From NCBI RefSeq assembly GCF_001022965.1, contig NZ_LECZ01000004.1:1-38114 (forward strand): 38,114 nt of DNA, given 5' to 3'. Both the position numbers and the translations under genes were made by a program. The stretch comes from Enterobacter genomosp. O (GTDB lineage Bacteria; Pseudomonadota; Gammaproteobacteria; Enterobacterales; Enterobacteriaceae). Positions 21,966 to 30,000 of this stretch are shown in pieces (the stretch's first letter is position 1; every line of letters begins with the position of its first letter). The notes under the pieces are model-generated. The model saw only the letters and a program-made list of their open reading frames with translations, was not told the DNA's origin and did not search any database.

Positions 21966-22946
21966 ATGGCTACTACCAATATTGATAGCTTGAGCAAATT
22001 ACGCAGCGTTGCTGAAAAAGGCGTTATCAAGCGCGCAGATAGTTACAAAGTGCTTTATTCCGAACTTAACATTAAGCCTGGTCATAACGTGCGCGGCATT
22101 TATCTTTCACAGGATGAATACTGGAACAGCGAGGAAGTTAAGGATTACATCAAGGGGCTTGCTTACAGCTATGCGCACAACATCAAAGTACCAGCTCTCT
22201 CAGTAATCGTGGAGGACGGAAAAATTTGGGTAAATAACGGTGAACACCGTTACCGTGCTATCGCCCTGGCTAAAGAGCTTTTTGGTGTGGATATTGAGTA
22301 TGTTGATGTTGTTGAAGATGATGATCAGCTTACCTCTAACTCCGCGCGTAACCATACCCCGATTGAAATGGCCGTGCTGTACGAACGCTATAACACCGAT
22401 AAAGGGCTGTCCGTTCAGGAGATCGCGGAACGTGCTGGTAAATCTGTACCGCATGTTTATAAGTACCTCACAGCAGTAAGAAAATGGCCTTCGGATCTGC
22501 TTGCTAAAGTACAAAGTGGTGAGTTGTCTTTCACGGCAGCACAAACCCTTTATGAAGAAACGCGCCGCAAGAAACCCGATGCGCCTGAAAATGTATCAGG
22601 TACAGATTTACCAAATGATGATAATGGTGAATCAGGTACAGTTTTACCAAAGGAAAACGACCAAAATTCACCCGATAACAACGTTCAGGACGTTACGAAT
22701 GCTGCTCCAGCGGCTAGCAGTGGTGGTGAATCAGGTACAGATTTACCAAAAGGCGGCACTGATAAAGGGGCTACCAAGTCAAAGAAAAGCATCACAAAAT
22801 CAATCTCTGACAGCCTTGTGAATCTCATTTTTGGGTTCGAGGCCGTTGAAACTGATAGTGGTTATCAGCTTAACCTCACCAAAGATCAGTACGAGGCAAT
22901 CATTGCCCTGCAAAAAGAGATAGAAGCGGAAATTAAAGGTAAGTAA
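21966..22946 (+). CDS. ParB/KorB-like DNA-binding protein
   Basis: 326 aa. About residues 30-125 form a ParB-type N-terminal domain with VNNGEHRYRAIALAKELFG, where GEHRYRA corresponds to the ParB GERRxxA motif. A following HTH reads LSVQEIAERAGKSVPHVYKYLTAVR (about 145-170). A low-complexity linker holds three near-repeats of SGT(D/V)LP(N/K), and a basic, then acidic C-terminus follows. There is no ParA beside it; the only ParA-like gene is stbB. It may be a regulator like KorB rather than a partition protein. The DNA of the repeats reproduces the replication iteron (see 22595-22749). Start 21966 follows GAAGGGGTTGAAA. Confidence 0.82.
   Translation: MATTNIDSLSKLRSVAEKGVIKRADSYKVLYSELNIKPGHNVRGIYLSQDEYWNSEEVKDYIKGLAYSYAHNIKVPALSVIVEDGKIWVNNGEHRYRAIALAKELFGVDIEYVDVVEDDDQLTSNSARNHTPIEMAVLYERYNTDKGLSVQEIAERAGKSVPHVYKYLTAVRKWPSDLLAKVQSGELSFTAAQTLYEETRRKKPDAPENVSGTDLPNDDNGESGTVLPKENDQNSPDNNVQDVTNAAPAASSGGESGTDLPKGGTDKGATKSKKSITKSISDSLVNLIFGFEAVETDSGYQLNLTKDQYEAIIALQKEIEAEIKGK
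22436..22454 (+). repeat. Iteron-like sequence inside the ParB-like gene (forward)
   Basis: TGGTAAATCTGTACCGCAT matches the oriV iteron core TGGTAAA-NN-TGTACC and its GCAT ending (iteron at 17949). It encodes part of the HTH (GKSVPHV), so it could be coincidental on its own, but three further copies follow. Confidence 0.6.
22595..22749 (-). repeat. Three inverted iteron copies inside the ParB-like gene
   Basis: Read on the minus strand, 22595-22614 and 22730-22749 are TTGGTAAATCTGTACCTGAT, and 22631-22650 is TTGGTAAAACTGTACCTGAT, identical in all 20 bases to the origin iteron at 17971-17990. They encode the peptide repeat SGT(D/V)LP in a linker. Start-to-start spacings are 36 and 99 bases. 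All three are the CTGAT subtype found at the end of each origin block and in the rep operator. Confidence 0.88.
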
Positions 22947-22950
22947 GGAT

Positions 22951-22974
22951 AAAGGGGGCTTAAGCCCCCTCTTT
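22951..22974 (+). terminator. Hairpin after the ParB-like gene
   Basis: AAAGGGGGCTTAAGCCCCCTCTTT contains a 10-base GGGGGCTTAAGCCCCC-type palindrome followed by CTTTCG. The T run is weak, and the next gene starts 16 bases later, so read-through is likely. Confidence 0.6.
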
Positions 22975-22989
22975 CGTCTGGAGGCGGGT

Positions 22990-23688
22990 ATGAATAACAA
23001 TGATTATCTTAAAAGGTTCAGGGGCATGATTGACGTTCAGAACAGGAAGAACACAATCACCGGCGCTCTCGTTCTTGTTGGTATCATGGCGGTGTTGATG
23101 CCTGGTGCTATCTTTTGGTTTGTAAAAAGTGACTATGTAACTTATCCGTTACTTTCTTACTTAGGGCTTTTTGCCGTTGGCGCAGCCGCCGTAAAGAGAT
23201 ACAGCAAATCACGGTTAAGCCGGATGCACCTGGATAGCCGCGATCTCAGCCTTATTATTGATGCCGATCACCCGATTGCTCAAGATGTAATCATGCGTAC
23301 CAGAGAAACGGGCAATTTTACCTACGCAGACCTAAATCAAATACTGGTAGGATATGAACGCCTTTCTGCGGCCTCAGAGTATGCCATAACGGGCGTAAAC
23401 AAAAAGCTAAGGGTTGATACCGCTAGTAATGGAAAATGGCTTAGAATCGCTGCTAGGCCGCTAAAGCACATATCATTAAATATACTGGTATTCGTTATCA
23501 TACTGGCTCAGTTGGGTGTTGCGGCTGGCATTTTGCCGACACTGCATGAAGTTTTTACAGGCCAACCGTTACCAAAGCTTTCTTTAAATTTGAGTGTCAG
23601 AGAAATAGTGACGCAGATAGCTATACCCAGAGGGATCACTATCGGCGCTTTGTACTTTGTGCGGCTATTAATAACTAAGCGTTACTAA
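22990..23688 (+). CDS. Membrane protein, unknown
   Basis: 232 aa, not recognised. Two N-terminal membrane segments (about 24-47, ITGALVLVGIMAVLMPGAIFW, and 52-68, PLLSYLGLFAVGAAAV), a soluble central part (70-155), and two C-terminal segments (about 160-182, ISLNILVFVIILAQLGVAAGIL, and the last 25 residues). GGAGGCGGGT is directly upstream of the ATG. It follows the ParB-like gene by 43 bases and probably shares its regulated transcript. Confidence 0.75.
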   Translation: MNNNDYLKRFRGMIDVQNRKNTITGALVLVGIMAVLMPGAIFWFVKSDYVTYPLLSYLGLFAVGAAAVKRYSKSRLSRMHLDSRDLSLIIDADHPIAQDVIMRTRETGNFTYADLNQILVGYERLSAASEYAITGVNKKLRVDTASNGKWLRIAARPLKHISLNILVFVIILAQLGVAAGILPTLHEVFTGQPLPKLSLNLSVREIVTQIAIPRGITIGALYFVRLLITKRY

Positions 23689-23710
23689 AATTGTATTGTA
23701 CAATACAATT
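23689..23710. promoter_or_regulatory. 22-bp perfect palindrome, operator-like
   Basis: Each 11-base arm is AATTGTATTGT and its complement. The inner 18 bases, TTGTATTGTACAATACAA, recur exactly at 37914-37931 before the SprT-like gene. It overlaps a weak promoter-like arrangement (TTACTA, 16 bp, TACAAT) upstream of the gene at 23750. It is likely the site of a dimeric regulator shared by the two genes. Confidence 0.75.
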
Positions 23711-23749
23711 TATGGTATTAGAGATATAACTTAAAACGGGAAAAATAAA

Positions 23750-24025
23750 ATGAAGGGTGCAACGGTTTTATTATTAATGATATTAACGGCGTTAGCATTG
23801 AAACTCATAAATCATGCCTTAAGTAAAAGGCAGTGCAGGAAAATATACAAAAAGGCAGTAAAAGAAGGTGTAGGTGAAGAATTCCTTAGCATAGTTAGAA
23901 ACTATGATAATAGAGCTAATGGTATTCGTTCTACCGAAATGGATGTTATATATCGCATTGCGCTAAGTGATGCTTTATCTTCAAAGATGAAACAGGCAAA
24001 TAGTGAGTATAAAAAAGCCCCGTAA
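23750..24025 (+). CDS. Small membrane-anchored protein, unknown
   Basis: 91 aa. One N-terminal membrane segment (about 4-20, ATVLLLMILTALALKLI), then a basic helical cytoplasmic or periplasmic domain (KRQCRKIYKKAVKEGVGEEF). The upstream sequence CGGGAAAAATAAA is a weak ribosome-binding site. Its last codons form one arm of a bidirectional terminator. It shares its operator palindrome only with the SprT-like gene. Function unknown. Confidence 0.65.
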   Translation: MKGATVLLLMILTALALKLINHALSKRQCRKIYKKAVKEGVGEEFLSIVRNYDNRANGIRSTEMDVIYRIALSDALSSKMKQANSEYKKAP

Positions 24026-24046
24026 GGGGCATTATATCTAATATAA
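24011..24046. terminator. Bidirectional terminator with AT palindrome
   Basis: GCCCC-GTAA-GGGGC (24017-24030) is flanked by A6 on the left and ATTATAT on the right. On the minus strand it ends the stb transcript with six T; on the plus strand it ends the gene at 23750. An AT palindrome with one mismatch, TTATATCTAATATAA (24032-24046), abuts it. Confidence 0.75.
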
Positions 24047-24047
24047 C

Positions 24048-24401
24048 TCACTTCTTCCCAAACCACTCTCGTTGTATTAACCCTGCAACGCCCTTTCTGT
24101 AAGTGTTAATAAAATCCTGTTTTGCGGTTTCATCTTCCATGATTGATTTCCAGCGCAAAGAAGATTCAGCAACGAATCCCATTACAGAAAATATTTCATC
24201 CAATCTGTTTTGGATGATTTCACTAGATGATTTAAATTCACCATTTTTATTGTAATAGTCGGCTTCAATAAGAATATCTATTTCTTGTGCAGTTAACTCG
24301 TTCTTAGCGCCGATCTCAGTAGCTGCTTCCAGCGTTTTAGCGGCACGTTGCGGAGTATTCCCAAAATCAGCCAGGTCTAAATTATCAGTAAGTTTGCTCA
24401 T
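24048..24401 (-). CDS. Hypothetical protein at the end of the stb operon
   Basis: 117 aa, not recognised; soluble and mainly helical by composition (LTAQEIDILIEADYYNKNGEF, EIIQNRLDEIFSVMGF). It follows the stbC-like gene by 32 bases and is the last gene before the bidirectional terminator. AAGAGGTGCTTC lies upstream of the ATG. A role in plasmid stability is suggested only by position. Confidence 0.7.
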   Translation of the reverse strand: MSKLTDNLDLADFGNTPQRAAKTLEAATEIGAKNELTAQEIDILIEADYYNKNGEFKSSSEIIQNRLDEIFSVMGFVAESSLRWKSIMEDETAKQDFINTYRKGVAGLIQREWFGKK

Positions 24402-24433
24402 GAAGCACCTCTTAAGCCTGTAAAGGAACCATT

Positions 24434-24991
24434 TTACCTAACAAGGAATCCATAGTAAAAGGCTGCCAGTACGACCGCTACAGCGAACGCAGAGGCGATA
24501 AAGCTTACACCAAAAACTTTGGCGTAACTGATACTTTCACTTTTACTGGCGCTTCCATCAACCTTGATTGATTTTAAGCGGTTTTCAGTCGATTGAGCAT
24601 AATCACGGACATTTTCCTGAAAACCTTTAAGTTCGCTTTTGAGATGTTGCTCAACCTGATTATCTACCTTATCGACCAGGTTAAGAAAGTTTTCCGCACG
24701 TTCATTAAGCTGATCACTTACACGAACAGGAAACGAGTTTAAAGCCGTTTCAAGAGTGTTAAAACGATTGTTAATACGTTCTGATAACTGAGTGTCATAG
24801 ATGCTTAGTAAAACATCCTGACCGAGTAATATAGCGATAAGGGGATCATCATCAGTAATTTTTATCCCTTTTTCAATGTACATATGCTTGAGCTTAGTTA
24901 TCAACTCCTGATCTTTTTCAGTGCGATTTGATTGTTTGAGAAGTCCATCAGGAATCTCAACACTTGTTAACCTTTTTCCATCTTCACTCAT
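24434..24991 (-). CDS. stbC: StbC-like coiled-coil membrane protein
   Basis: 185 aa. A long helical/coiled-coil body (about 50-150, SERINNRFNTLETALNSF, ENFLNLVDKVDNQVEQHLKSE) ends in one C-terminal membrane segment (about 162-183, VFGVSFIASAFAVAVVLAAFYY). It is the third gene after stbA- and stbB-like genes, the position of R388 stbC, whose function is unknown. The same architecture is also seen in MobC/MobB-type accessory proteins, so the stbC name is positional. ATAGGGGGCGTT precedes the ATG. Confidence 0.6.
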   Translation of the reverse strand: MSEDGKRLTSVEIPDGLLKQSNRTEKDQELITKLKHMYIEKGIKITDDDPLIAILLGQDVLLSIYDTQLSERINNRFNTLETALNSFPVRVSDQLNERAENFLNLVDKVDNQVEQHLKSELKGFQENVRDYAQSTENRLKSIKVDGSASKSESISYAKVFGVSFIASAFAVAVVLAAFYYGFLVR

Positions 24992-25008
24992 AACGCCCCC
25001 TATAAATA

Positions 25009-25029
25009 AAGCCTGATAAAATCAGGCTT
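25009..25029. terminator. Intercistronic hairpin between stbB and stbC
   Basis: AAGCCTGAT-AAA-ATCAGGCTT, a 9-bp stem with a 3-base loop, followed by TATTTATA on the minus strand. It lies between the stbB stop and the stbC-like start and probably reduces, rather than abolishes, transcription of the downstream genes. Confidence 0.6.
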
Positions 25030-25038
25030 ATTTAAAAT

Positions 25039-25845
25039 TTAAGCTGTATAGATTTCATCTAACTGATCATAAACGGCCTTATATACTTTGTTGAGGCGCG
25101 TTTTTTGCATAATATTAAATTCGCTGCTTTGTTTTGCTTCTTCAAGTGTCAAGTTTTTAGAAGTAAGCGCTTTAATATCTGCGGTAAAAGCATCGCTCTT
25201 GCGATCTTCAATGACAACAACACCACCAAGACTATCAGTGAAGTTTTCAAAGAAAGGCGTTTCGATTAATGGTGTGCTAACACCTTTAACATCTACAATC
25301 GGAGTGCCTTTTAACTCATTAATCCATGCGACAACTTTAACGTTTGTACCCTTAACCATTTCACAAAGGGATTTAAAACCATTGAGCGTATCAGGCAGTT
25401 CTTGACCTGCCATAATGATTGTATGAAGGAATACAGGACGACCAAGCGACGAGAAGAAATCAACCAGATCGTTATCATAAAAATATTGCATCAAAGGAAC
25501 GTAGGTGGAGGCTCCCGTATCGAGGACGAAAGTTATTTCCTCATTTGCTACGAAGCTCTCAATTACCTGGTCAAAATTAGATTGGAGAATAGTATTATTT
25601 TCCATGATTTTGATGAACTCAGGATTGAGCGCTTTAATACGGAAAGTAGAGGCATTAACCGGATCTGAATCGCTTGTACTTGTAGCGATGCGCTTATAAT
25701 GAAGGAAATACTGACTCAGCGTTTGAGCAACGTAAGATTTACCAACACCACCCTTACCCGTCATAACTACGTTAATGCTGTTTGTGATAAATGCTGCTAC
25801 TGGATGCAGTTTAGCATCATTTTCTTTTGCAACTTCTTTAGCCAT
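25039..25845 (-). CDS. stbB: StbB-like ParA/MinD-type ATPase
   Basis: 268 aa. A deviant Walker A reads VVMTGKGGVGKSYVAQTLSQYF (the KGGVGKS signature at about 31-37), followed by the region TSTSDSDPVNAST and VLDTGAST near 108-114, which would be Walker B. This places it among ParA/MinD-type P-loop ATPases. In R388, StbB is required for conjugation and counterbalances StbA-dependent segregation. The gene overlaps stbA by 8 bases, and no ParB gene is adjacent, as is typical for stb. Confidence 0.85.
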   Translation of the reverse strand: MAKEVAKENDAKLHPVAAFITNSINVVMTGKGGVGKSYVAQTLSQYFLHYKRIATSTSDSDPVNASTFRIKALNPEFIKIMENNTILQSNFDQVIESFVANEEITFVLDTGASTYVPLMQYFYDNDLVDFFSSLGRPVFLHTIIMAGQELPDTLNGFKSLCEMVKGTNVKVVAWINELKGTPIVDVKGVSTPLIETPFFENFTDSLGGVVVIEDRKSDAFTADIKALTSKNLTLEEAKQSSEFNIMQKTRLNKVYKAVYDQLDEIYTA

Positions 25846-26266
25846 TGTTATTCCCCTTCAATAATTCATCTAAACTAGGATTGGGATTCTGCTCAAACTT
25901 CGGAGCATCACTATTCATCTTTTTGAAAATTTTTGCGCCTTTGGGTAATTCTGCGCCGCCTGCATTTTGCGGTGCGGCTACAACTGGACGCTGATTCTGA
26001 TATACCCCCCCATTACTGCTAAGCTGGTTTTGAGGGGTTTTCTTTAAATCACTTCTAATTCTATGGAGGGCATTAATAAAACTGCCCTTTGTCATTTCCA
26101 GATTATAGGGCGGTGATGTTAATGCTTCATAAACATCGTCTCTTGTACAACCTGAATTTAGATATGACTCTATCTCAGCAAATATTGATCGCAGAATCGC
26201 AATACTCTTACGCTTGTAAGATGTGGATTCATAGCTATTGAACGTGATCCGCTTTTCGCTGTCCAT
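25838..26266 (-). CDS. stbA: StbA-like DNA-binding segregation protein
   Basis: 142 aa, the same length as R388 StbA. The N-terminal 80 residues form a compact domain (SYKRKSIAILRSIFAEIESYL, TRDDVYEALTSPPYNLEMTKGSFINALHRIRSDLKK) with an HTH-like end; the rest is low-complexity (NQRPVVAAPQNAGG). StbA of R388 binds two sets of five 9-bp repeats upstream of its own gene and ensures segregation. Here exactly two sets of five repeats lie upstream (26331-26457), next to oriT. GTTACTTGGGGGCTGT precedes the ATG. Confidence 0.85.
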   Translation of the reverse strand: MDSEKRITFNSYESTSYKRKSIAILRSIFAEIESYLNSGCTRDDVYEALTSPPYNLEMTKGSFINALHRIRSDLKKTPQNQLSSNGGVYQNQRPVVAAPQNAGGAELPKGAKIFKKMNSDAPKFEQNPNPSLDELLKGNNNG

Positions 26267-26330
26267 ACAGCCCCCAAGTAACTAACTCGACTTAGATATT
26301 ACCTCACCTAGAACTATTGTCAATGTTAGT

Positions 26331-26457
26331 TTGCTATCTTTTTGCTACTCATTTGCTATCTTTTAGCTATCCTTTTGCTATCTTACGCATATGTTAAGTC
26401 AGAAGTTGCTACCTTTATGCTATCTAAAAGCTACCCTTGTGCTATTTTTTTGCTATC
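26331..26457. repeat. stb direct repeats: two sets of five, 11-bp period
   Basis: Set 1 starts at 26331, 26342, 26353, 26364 and 26375; set 2 at 26406, 26417, 26428, 26439 and 26450. The consensus is TTGCTATC with variants TAGCTATC, TTGCTACC and AAGCTACC, each separated by 3 bases. The architecture (two sets of five, 11-bp period, between stbA and oriT) is that of R388 stbDRs (TTGCATCAT), with a different word. It is the likely StbA-binding segregation site and stb promoter region. Confidence 0.92.
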
Positions 26458-26483
26458 ATAGAAAAGGTCAAGGGAAACACCGA

Positions 26484-26555
26484 GGCACGTTAGCGATGTA
26501 TACACTAGGTTTCACCTAGTATATAATCGCCGTGCCAAAGGGGGAAATCCCCTTT
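26484..26555. other. oriT: Probable oriT inverted repeats
   Basis: A long imperfect inverted repeat spans 26484-26536: GGCACG/CGTGCC, GCGAT/ATCGC and ACTAGGT-TTC-ACCTAGT nested in order, with a 3-base bulge (TTA) on the left arm and one mismatch in the TATAC/TATATA part. It is directly followed by a second hairpin AAAGGGG/CCCCTTT (26537-26555). It lies between the stb repeats and the mobC-like gene, about 90 bases upstream of it, where oriT of related plasmids is found. I cannot fix the nic site by eye. Confidence 0.7.
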
Positions 26556-26623
26556 GAATCCCCTGATGCCGCCTAGTTCTACGAACAAGGCTAACAGCGC
26601 CAGAACAGGAGCCTCTACGAGTC

Positions 26624-27013
26624 ATGCAAGAGAACGAAACCAAAAAAAACAAAAGTACCGTAGTATTGAGCCTCAGAGTTCCTGAATCTGAAGCTGCTAT
26701 GTATGATGCAATGTGTAAAGATGCGAACCTAAGCCGCTCTGAACTTCTTCGCGCCATTATCAAAACAAAAACAAATGGCGGCGGCGTTGTTATTAACGCC
26801 CCGCAAAAGAAAGTAAAAAATCCTGATTACAGTAAACTCATTTTTTATTATAACAAAGCCAGCAATAATATTAACCAGATAGCTAAAAAAATTAATTCCG
26901 CTTTTGCGGCTAAGATAATCAGTGAAGAAGCTATGTTATCGGGGATTAAAGTTTTACAAGGTATTGAAAAGTTATTAGAAATGGGGCTTGAAAATGGCAA
27001 TCGTAAGGGTTAG
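26624..27013 (+). CDS. mobC: MobC-like relaxosome accessory protein
   Basis: 129 aa. The N-terminus (VVLSLRVPESEAAMYDAMCKDANLSRSELLRAII, about 12-46) is a ribbon-helix-helix domain. The C-terminal half (YYNKASNNINQIAKKINSAF, ISEEAMLSGIKVLQGIEKLLEMG) carries the NNxNQIA(K) motif of MobC/MbeC-type proteins. These bind oriT and help the relaxase open DNA. Its end overlaps the relaxase start by 20 bases. AGGAG lies 12 bases upstream of the ATG, longer than usual. Confidence 0.88.
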   Translation: MQENETKKNKSTVVLSLRVPESEAAMYDAMCKDANLSRSELLRAIIKTKTNGGGVVINAPQKKVKNPDYSKLIFYYNKASNNINQIAKKINSAFAAKIISEEAMLSGIKVLQGIEKLLEMGLENGNRKG

Positions 27014-30000
27014 AGGTGGTAATGCTGGAATAGCTGAATATCTGCGTGAAGGGCAGAAGCAAGGCCGTGCCTTTAATCGTGACGAACTGGATATGAGAGT
27101 ATGTCTTGAGGGGAATTTGGCACTTACAGAGAATATTATCAACGCCATTCCTGATAAGAACCAGGACAGATATTTACATATCACTATTAGCTTTCGTGAA
27201 AATGAAGTAGCTGTAGAAACTCTTGAGCAGGTTGTAAAAGAGTATAAATCAATGTTCCTCGCGGCGTATAAAGATGATGAAGTAAACTTTTATGCCGAAG
27301 CCCATCTACCTAAAATCAAGAGTATTACCGACAGGGCTACAGGCGAGGAAAAAGAGCGCAAGCCTCACGTACATATTGTTATTCCTAAACAAAACCTTCT
27401 TACTGGCGGCGCGTTAGATCCGGTTGGGCTTTATAAACATCATGAACGGTATCATGATGCCATTCAGGAAAAATTGAACCAGAAATTTAACCTTGAAAGC
27501 CCAAAAGATTTTGTACGTGTAACTGATGATAATCAGGCTCAGATTTTATCTAGGGTAAAAGCTGATACCTTTAAAGGATTCAGGGCTGACGTTAAAAAAG
27601 ATGTTTTTGCAATAATTAATGACAAAGAAATCAAGAGTTATGATACGTTCATTAAGGAGTTGCAAAATAAATATAGCGAAGTGAGGATTCGCAATAAAGG
27701 AACGCCTAATGAGTATTTGGCTATCAAGACCAGTACAGAATCAAATTATATTAACTTAAAATCTCCGCTCTTTCAGCGGCAGTATATTGAGGAACGACGG
27801 TTAGAGAAACCTAAGCTTTCATTGAAACAGGTTGATAAACTGGTTGATGAATGGCAAAACCGTGTCAGTAAAGAAATTAAGTATATCAATAAAGCATCAA
27901 AGAAAGTCCAACATGCTTACCGCGCCGCCAGTGCCGAAGAAAAGCGTGAAATTATATTAAATAGAGAAAGGGGGTTGTATGAGCATACTGAAAGTTCTGG
28001 ACGACGAGCCAATAGAGAAAAAAGCAATAAAGAGCCAGGTAATCAAAACCGTGGACATAAGCATATTGCCAACACTACCTTTGGCTTGCCAGAAGTGTTA
28101 CCACGCGAACTGGTTCCTGACCTCGACGGATATGAACACTCAGGACGAGAGCGGGAGTATAACAGCAGCCAAGCCAAACAAAGCCGTGTGCTTTTGCGAG
28201 AAGTTCAGATCAGTAGTGTGGCAGACGGGCGGCAGCAAGAACATGAACATAACGGATTGCGATGGAGCGCACGAGATCCCCGTAGAGTAGAAAGCGTAAC
28301 AGGTTCAATTGCTACAGCGCATATTGAAAAGAAAACAGTTGCTACTGAAAGCGAACTGGCAGAGTTCAAAAATATTCGCCAGTTACTTTCTGGTCAGCAC
28401 TTGCTTAATCGCCTGTCAAATACTCACGGTATTGATGTAAATCAGTATACCGTTAAAAAAGCAAAAGATGGTTCGGACAGGATTAGCGCAGGTAAATTAA
28501 ATCTGAATGTTTCAGATTTTCTTACTAAGGAAATGAAATTTACATGGAATGAGGCGAAATCTTATCTTCGTCAGTCGTATGACGAGCAGCTTAATAATGA
28601 AATGGCTAAGGCCAAGATAAAACTTCCTAAAGAAGCATGGCAAGAGTTTAATCAGAATTATCGTCCTGAATATTTCGGAAAAATTAAAGAGTTAAGAAAG
28701 GAATTAAACTATAATTGTAAGGTTATGCGTTATGAAACCAAGCAATCATACTTTAAGGAACGTGCTGAAATATTCAGTAGAAAAATGAGTTATGCAGAAA
28801 GAAAAGCGGCTCTTTCAGTCGCTGTCTTTAACAAATTGAAGCATGATAAGGAGGTTAGGCAGTATCAGTATGTACAAAGAAATCTACTTTCTCGTTTCGA
28901 AAAAGTAGAAACCGAGTTTTTAATCTCAAATTACATTCAGAATAGAGAAGGGGGTAATTATATGGGACGTTTATCAGACGTCATTGGCGGCGCTGCTGAA
29001 AAAAATGCTTTCAGCCCGTTTGAACCTGAATATGGCATCAATCTTAAACGCCATTATAACGAGATCAATCAAAATGAAGAATTTAATGAGCGGCAGAAAA
29101 AACGCCTCGCATTAAATGATTTAACACCATCTAAACAGGATAATGGTGATGTTAAATATAAAACTTCACTGTTAGGCACTGCGTTTATAGATAAGGGAGA
29201 TAAAATTGAGTTCCCGACGCTGATTAGCGATAAAGATAAAATTGCGTTAGGTCTTGAACTTGCCGCAGAAAAGTATAAAGGGAAAATTCAGCTTACAGGT
29301 ATGCCAGGCTTTAAGGAAAAGGCTATTGAAATAGCAGCCGAGCGCGGGCTTGAGGTTGAGTTCAGACCTAAAAAATATCAGGAGCGTTTTGAAGAACTCA
29401 AACAGCAGTTCGCCCAGGAACGAGCAGAACGTAGCGGCGCAACTCAGGAACAGGCCAACAGCAGCGGCGCAAATTCCAGCAAGCCGCAGCAGGAACGAGA
29501 GGCGCAGTCAGAGCTTACGTTAACCGGCTTTAAGGCAAGGGATCTACCTTACAATGAGCTTTCAAGAGATAGCGTAAGAGAGCTTGCTGTTACGCTTTCA
29601 GAAAGAAATATCTCTTTTAAGGAGCTTGCGGAGAATGCCAAAACATCCCCCGATAAGAGTGTTGGTGAGCTTATCGAGCAGATCGCAACTAAACCTGAAT
29701 TTTCGCGTTCGGCTACTGGTCTTGAGCTTCATGTAACAACCATGTTTGACCAGGAAAGCAACAGGACTAAAATTCTTGTTAATGACCTTCCTATGGATAT
29801 TTACATTCAAACGGCCTCAGAAATCGCCCAGACCGATCCTGACGTTATTAGAATGCCATTGCTTGCTAATGAGGAACTTAGCCAGTTCACACCGCAGCAG
29901 CTTGAACAAGGTTATGCAGAAGGAGAGGTTAGTATTCCGGCTGTAACCATTAACGAAAATGGGCGTAGCGTCAATAAGGATATTCGTGTTGAGTTTGAAG

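Noticed and set aside
22501..22821. 106-codon frame overlapping the ParB-like gene in another phase
   Set aside because: No G-rich or canonical ribosome-binding site; its composition (many Met, Gln and Tyr) reflects the iteron-like repeats read out of phase.
26331..26457. Short regularly spaced repeats that might suggest a CRISPR array
   Set aside because: Repeats are 8 bp with 3-bp gaps and 11-bp period; there are no spacers of about 30 bp and no cas genes. They fit an StbA-type binding array.
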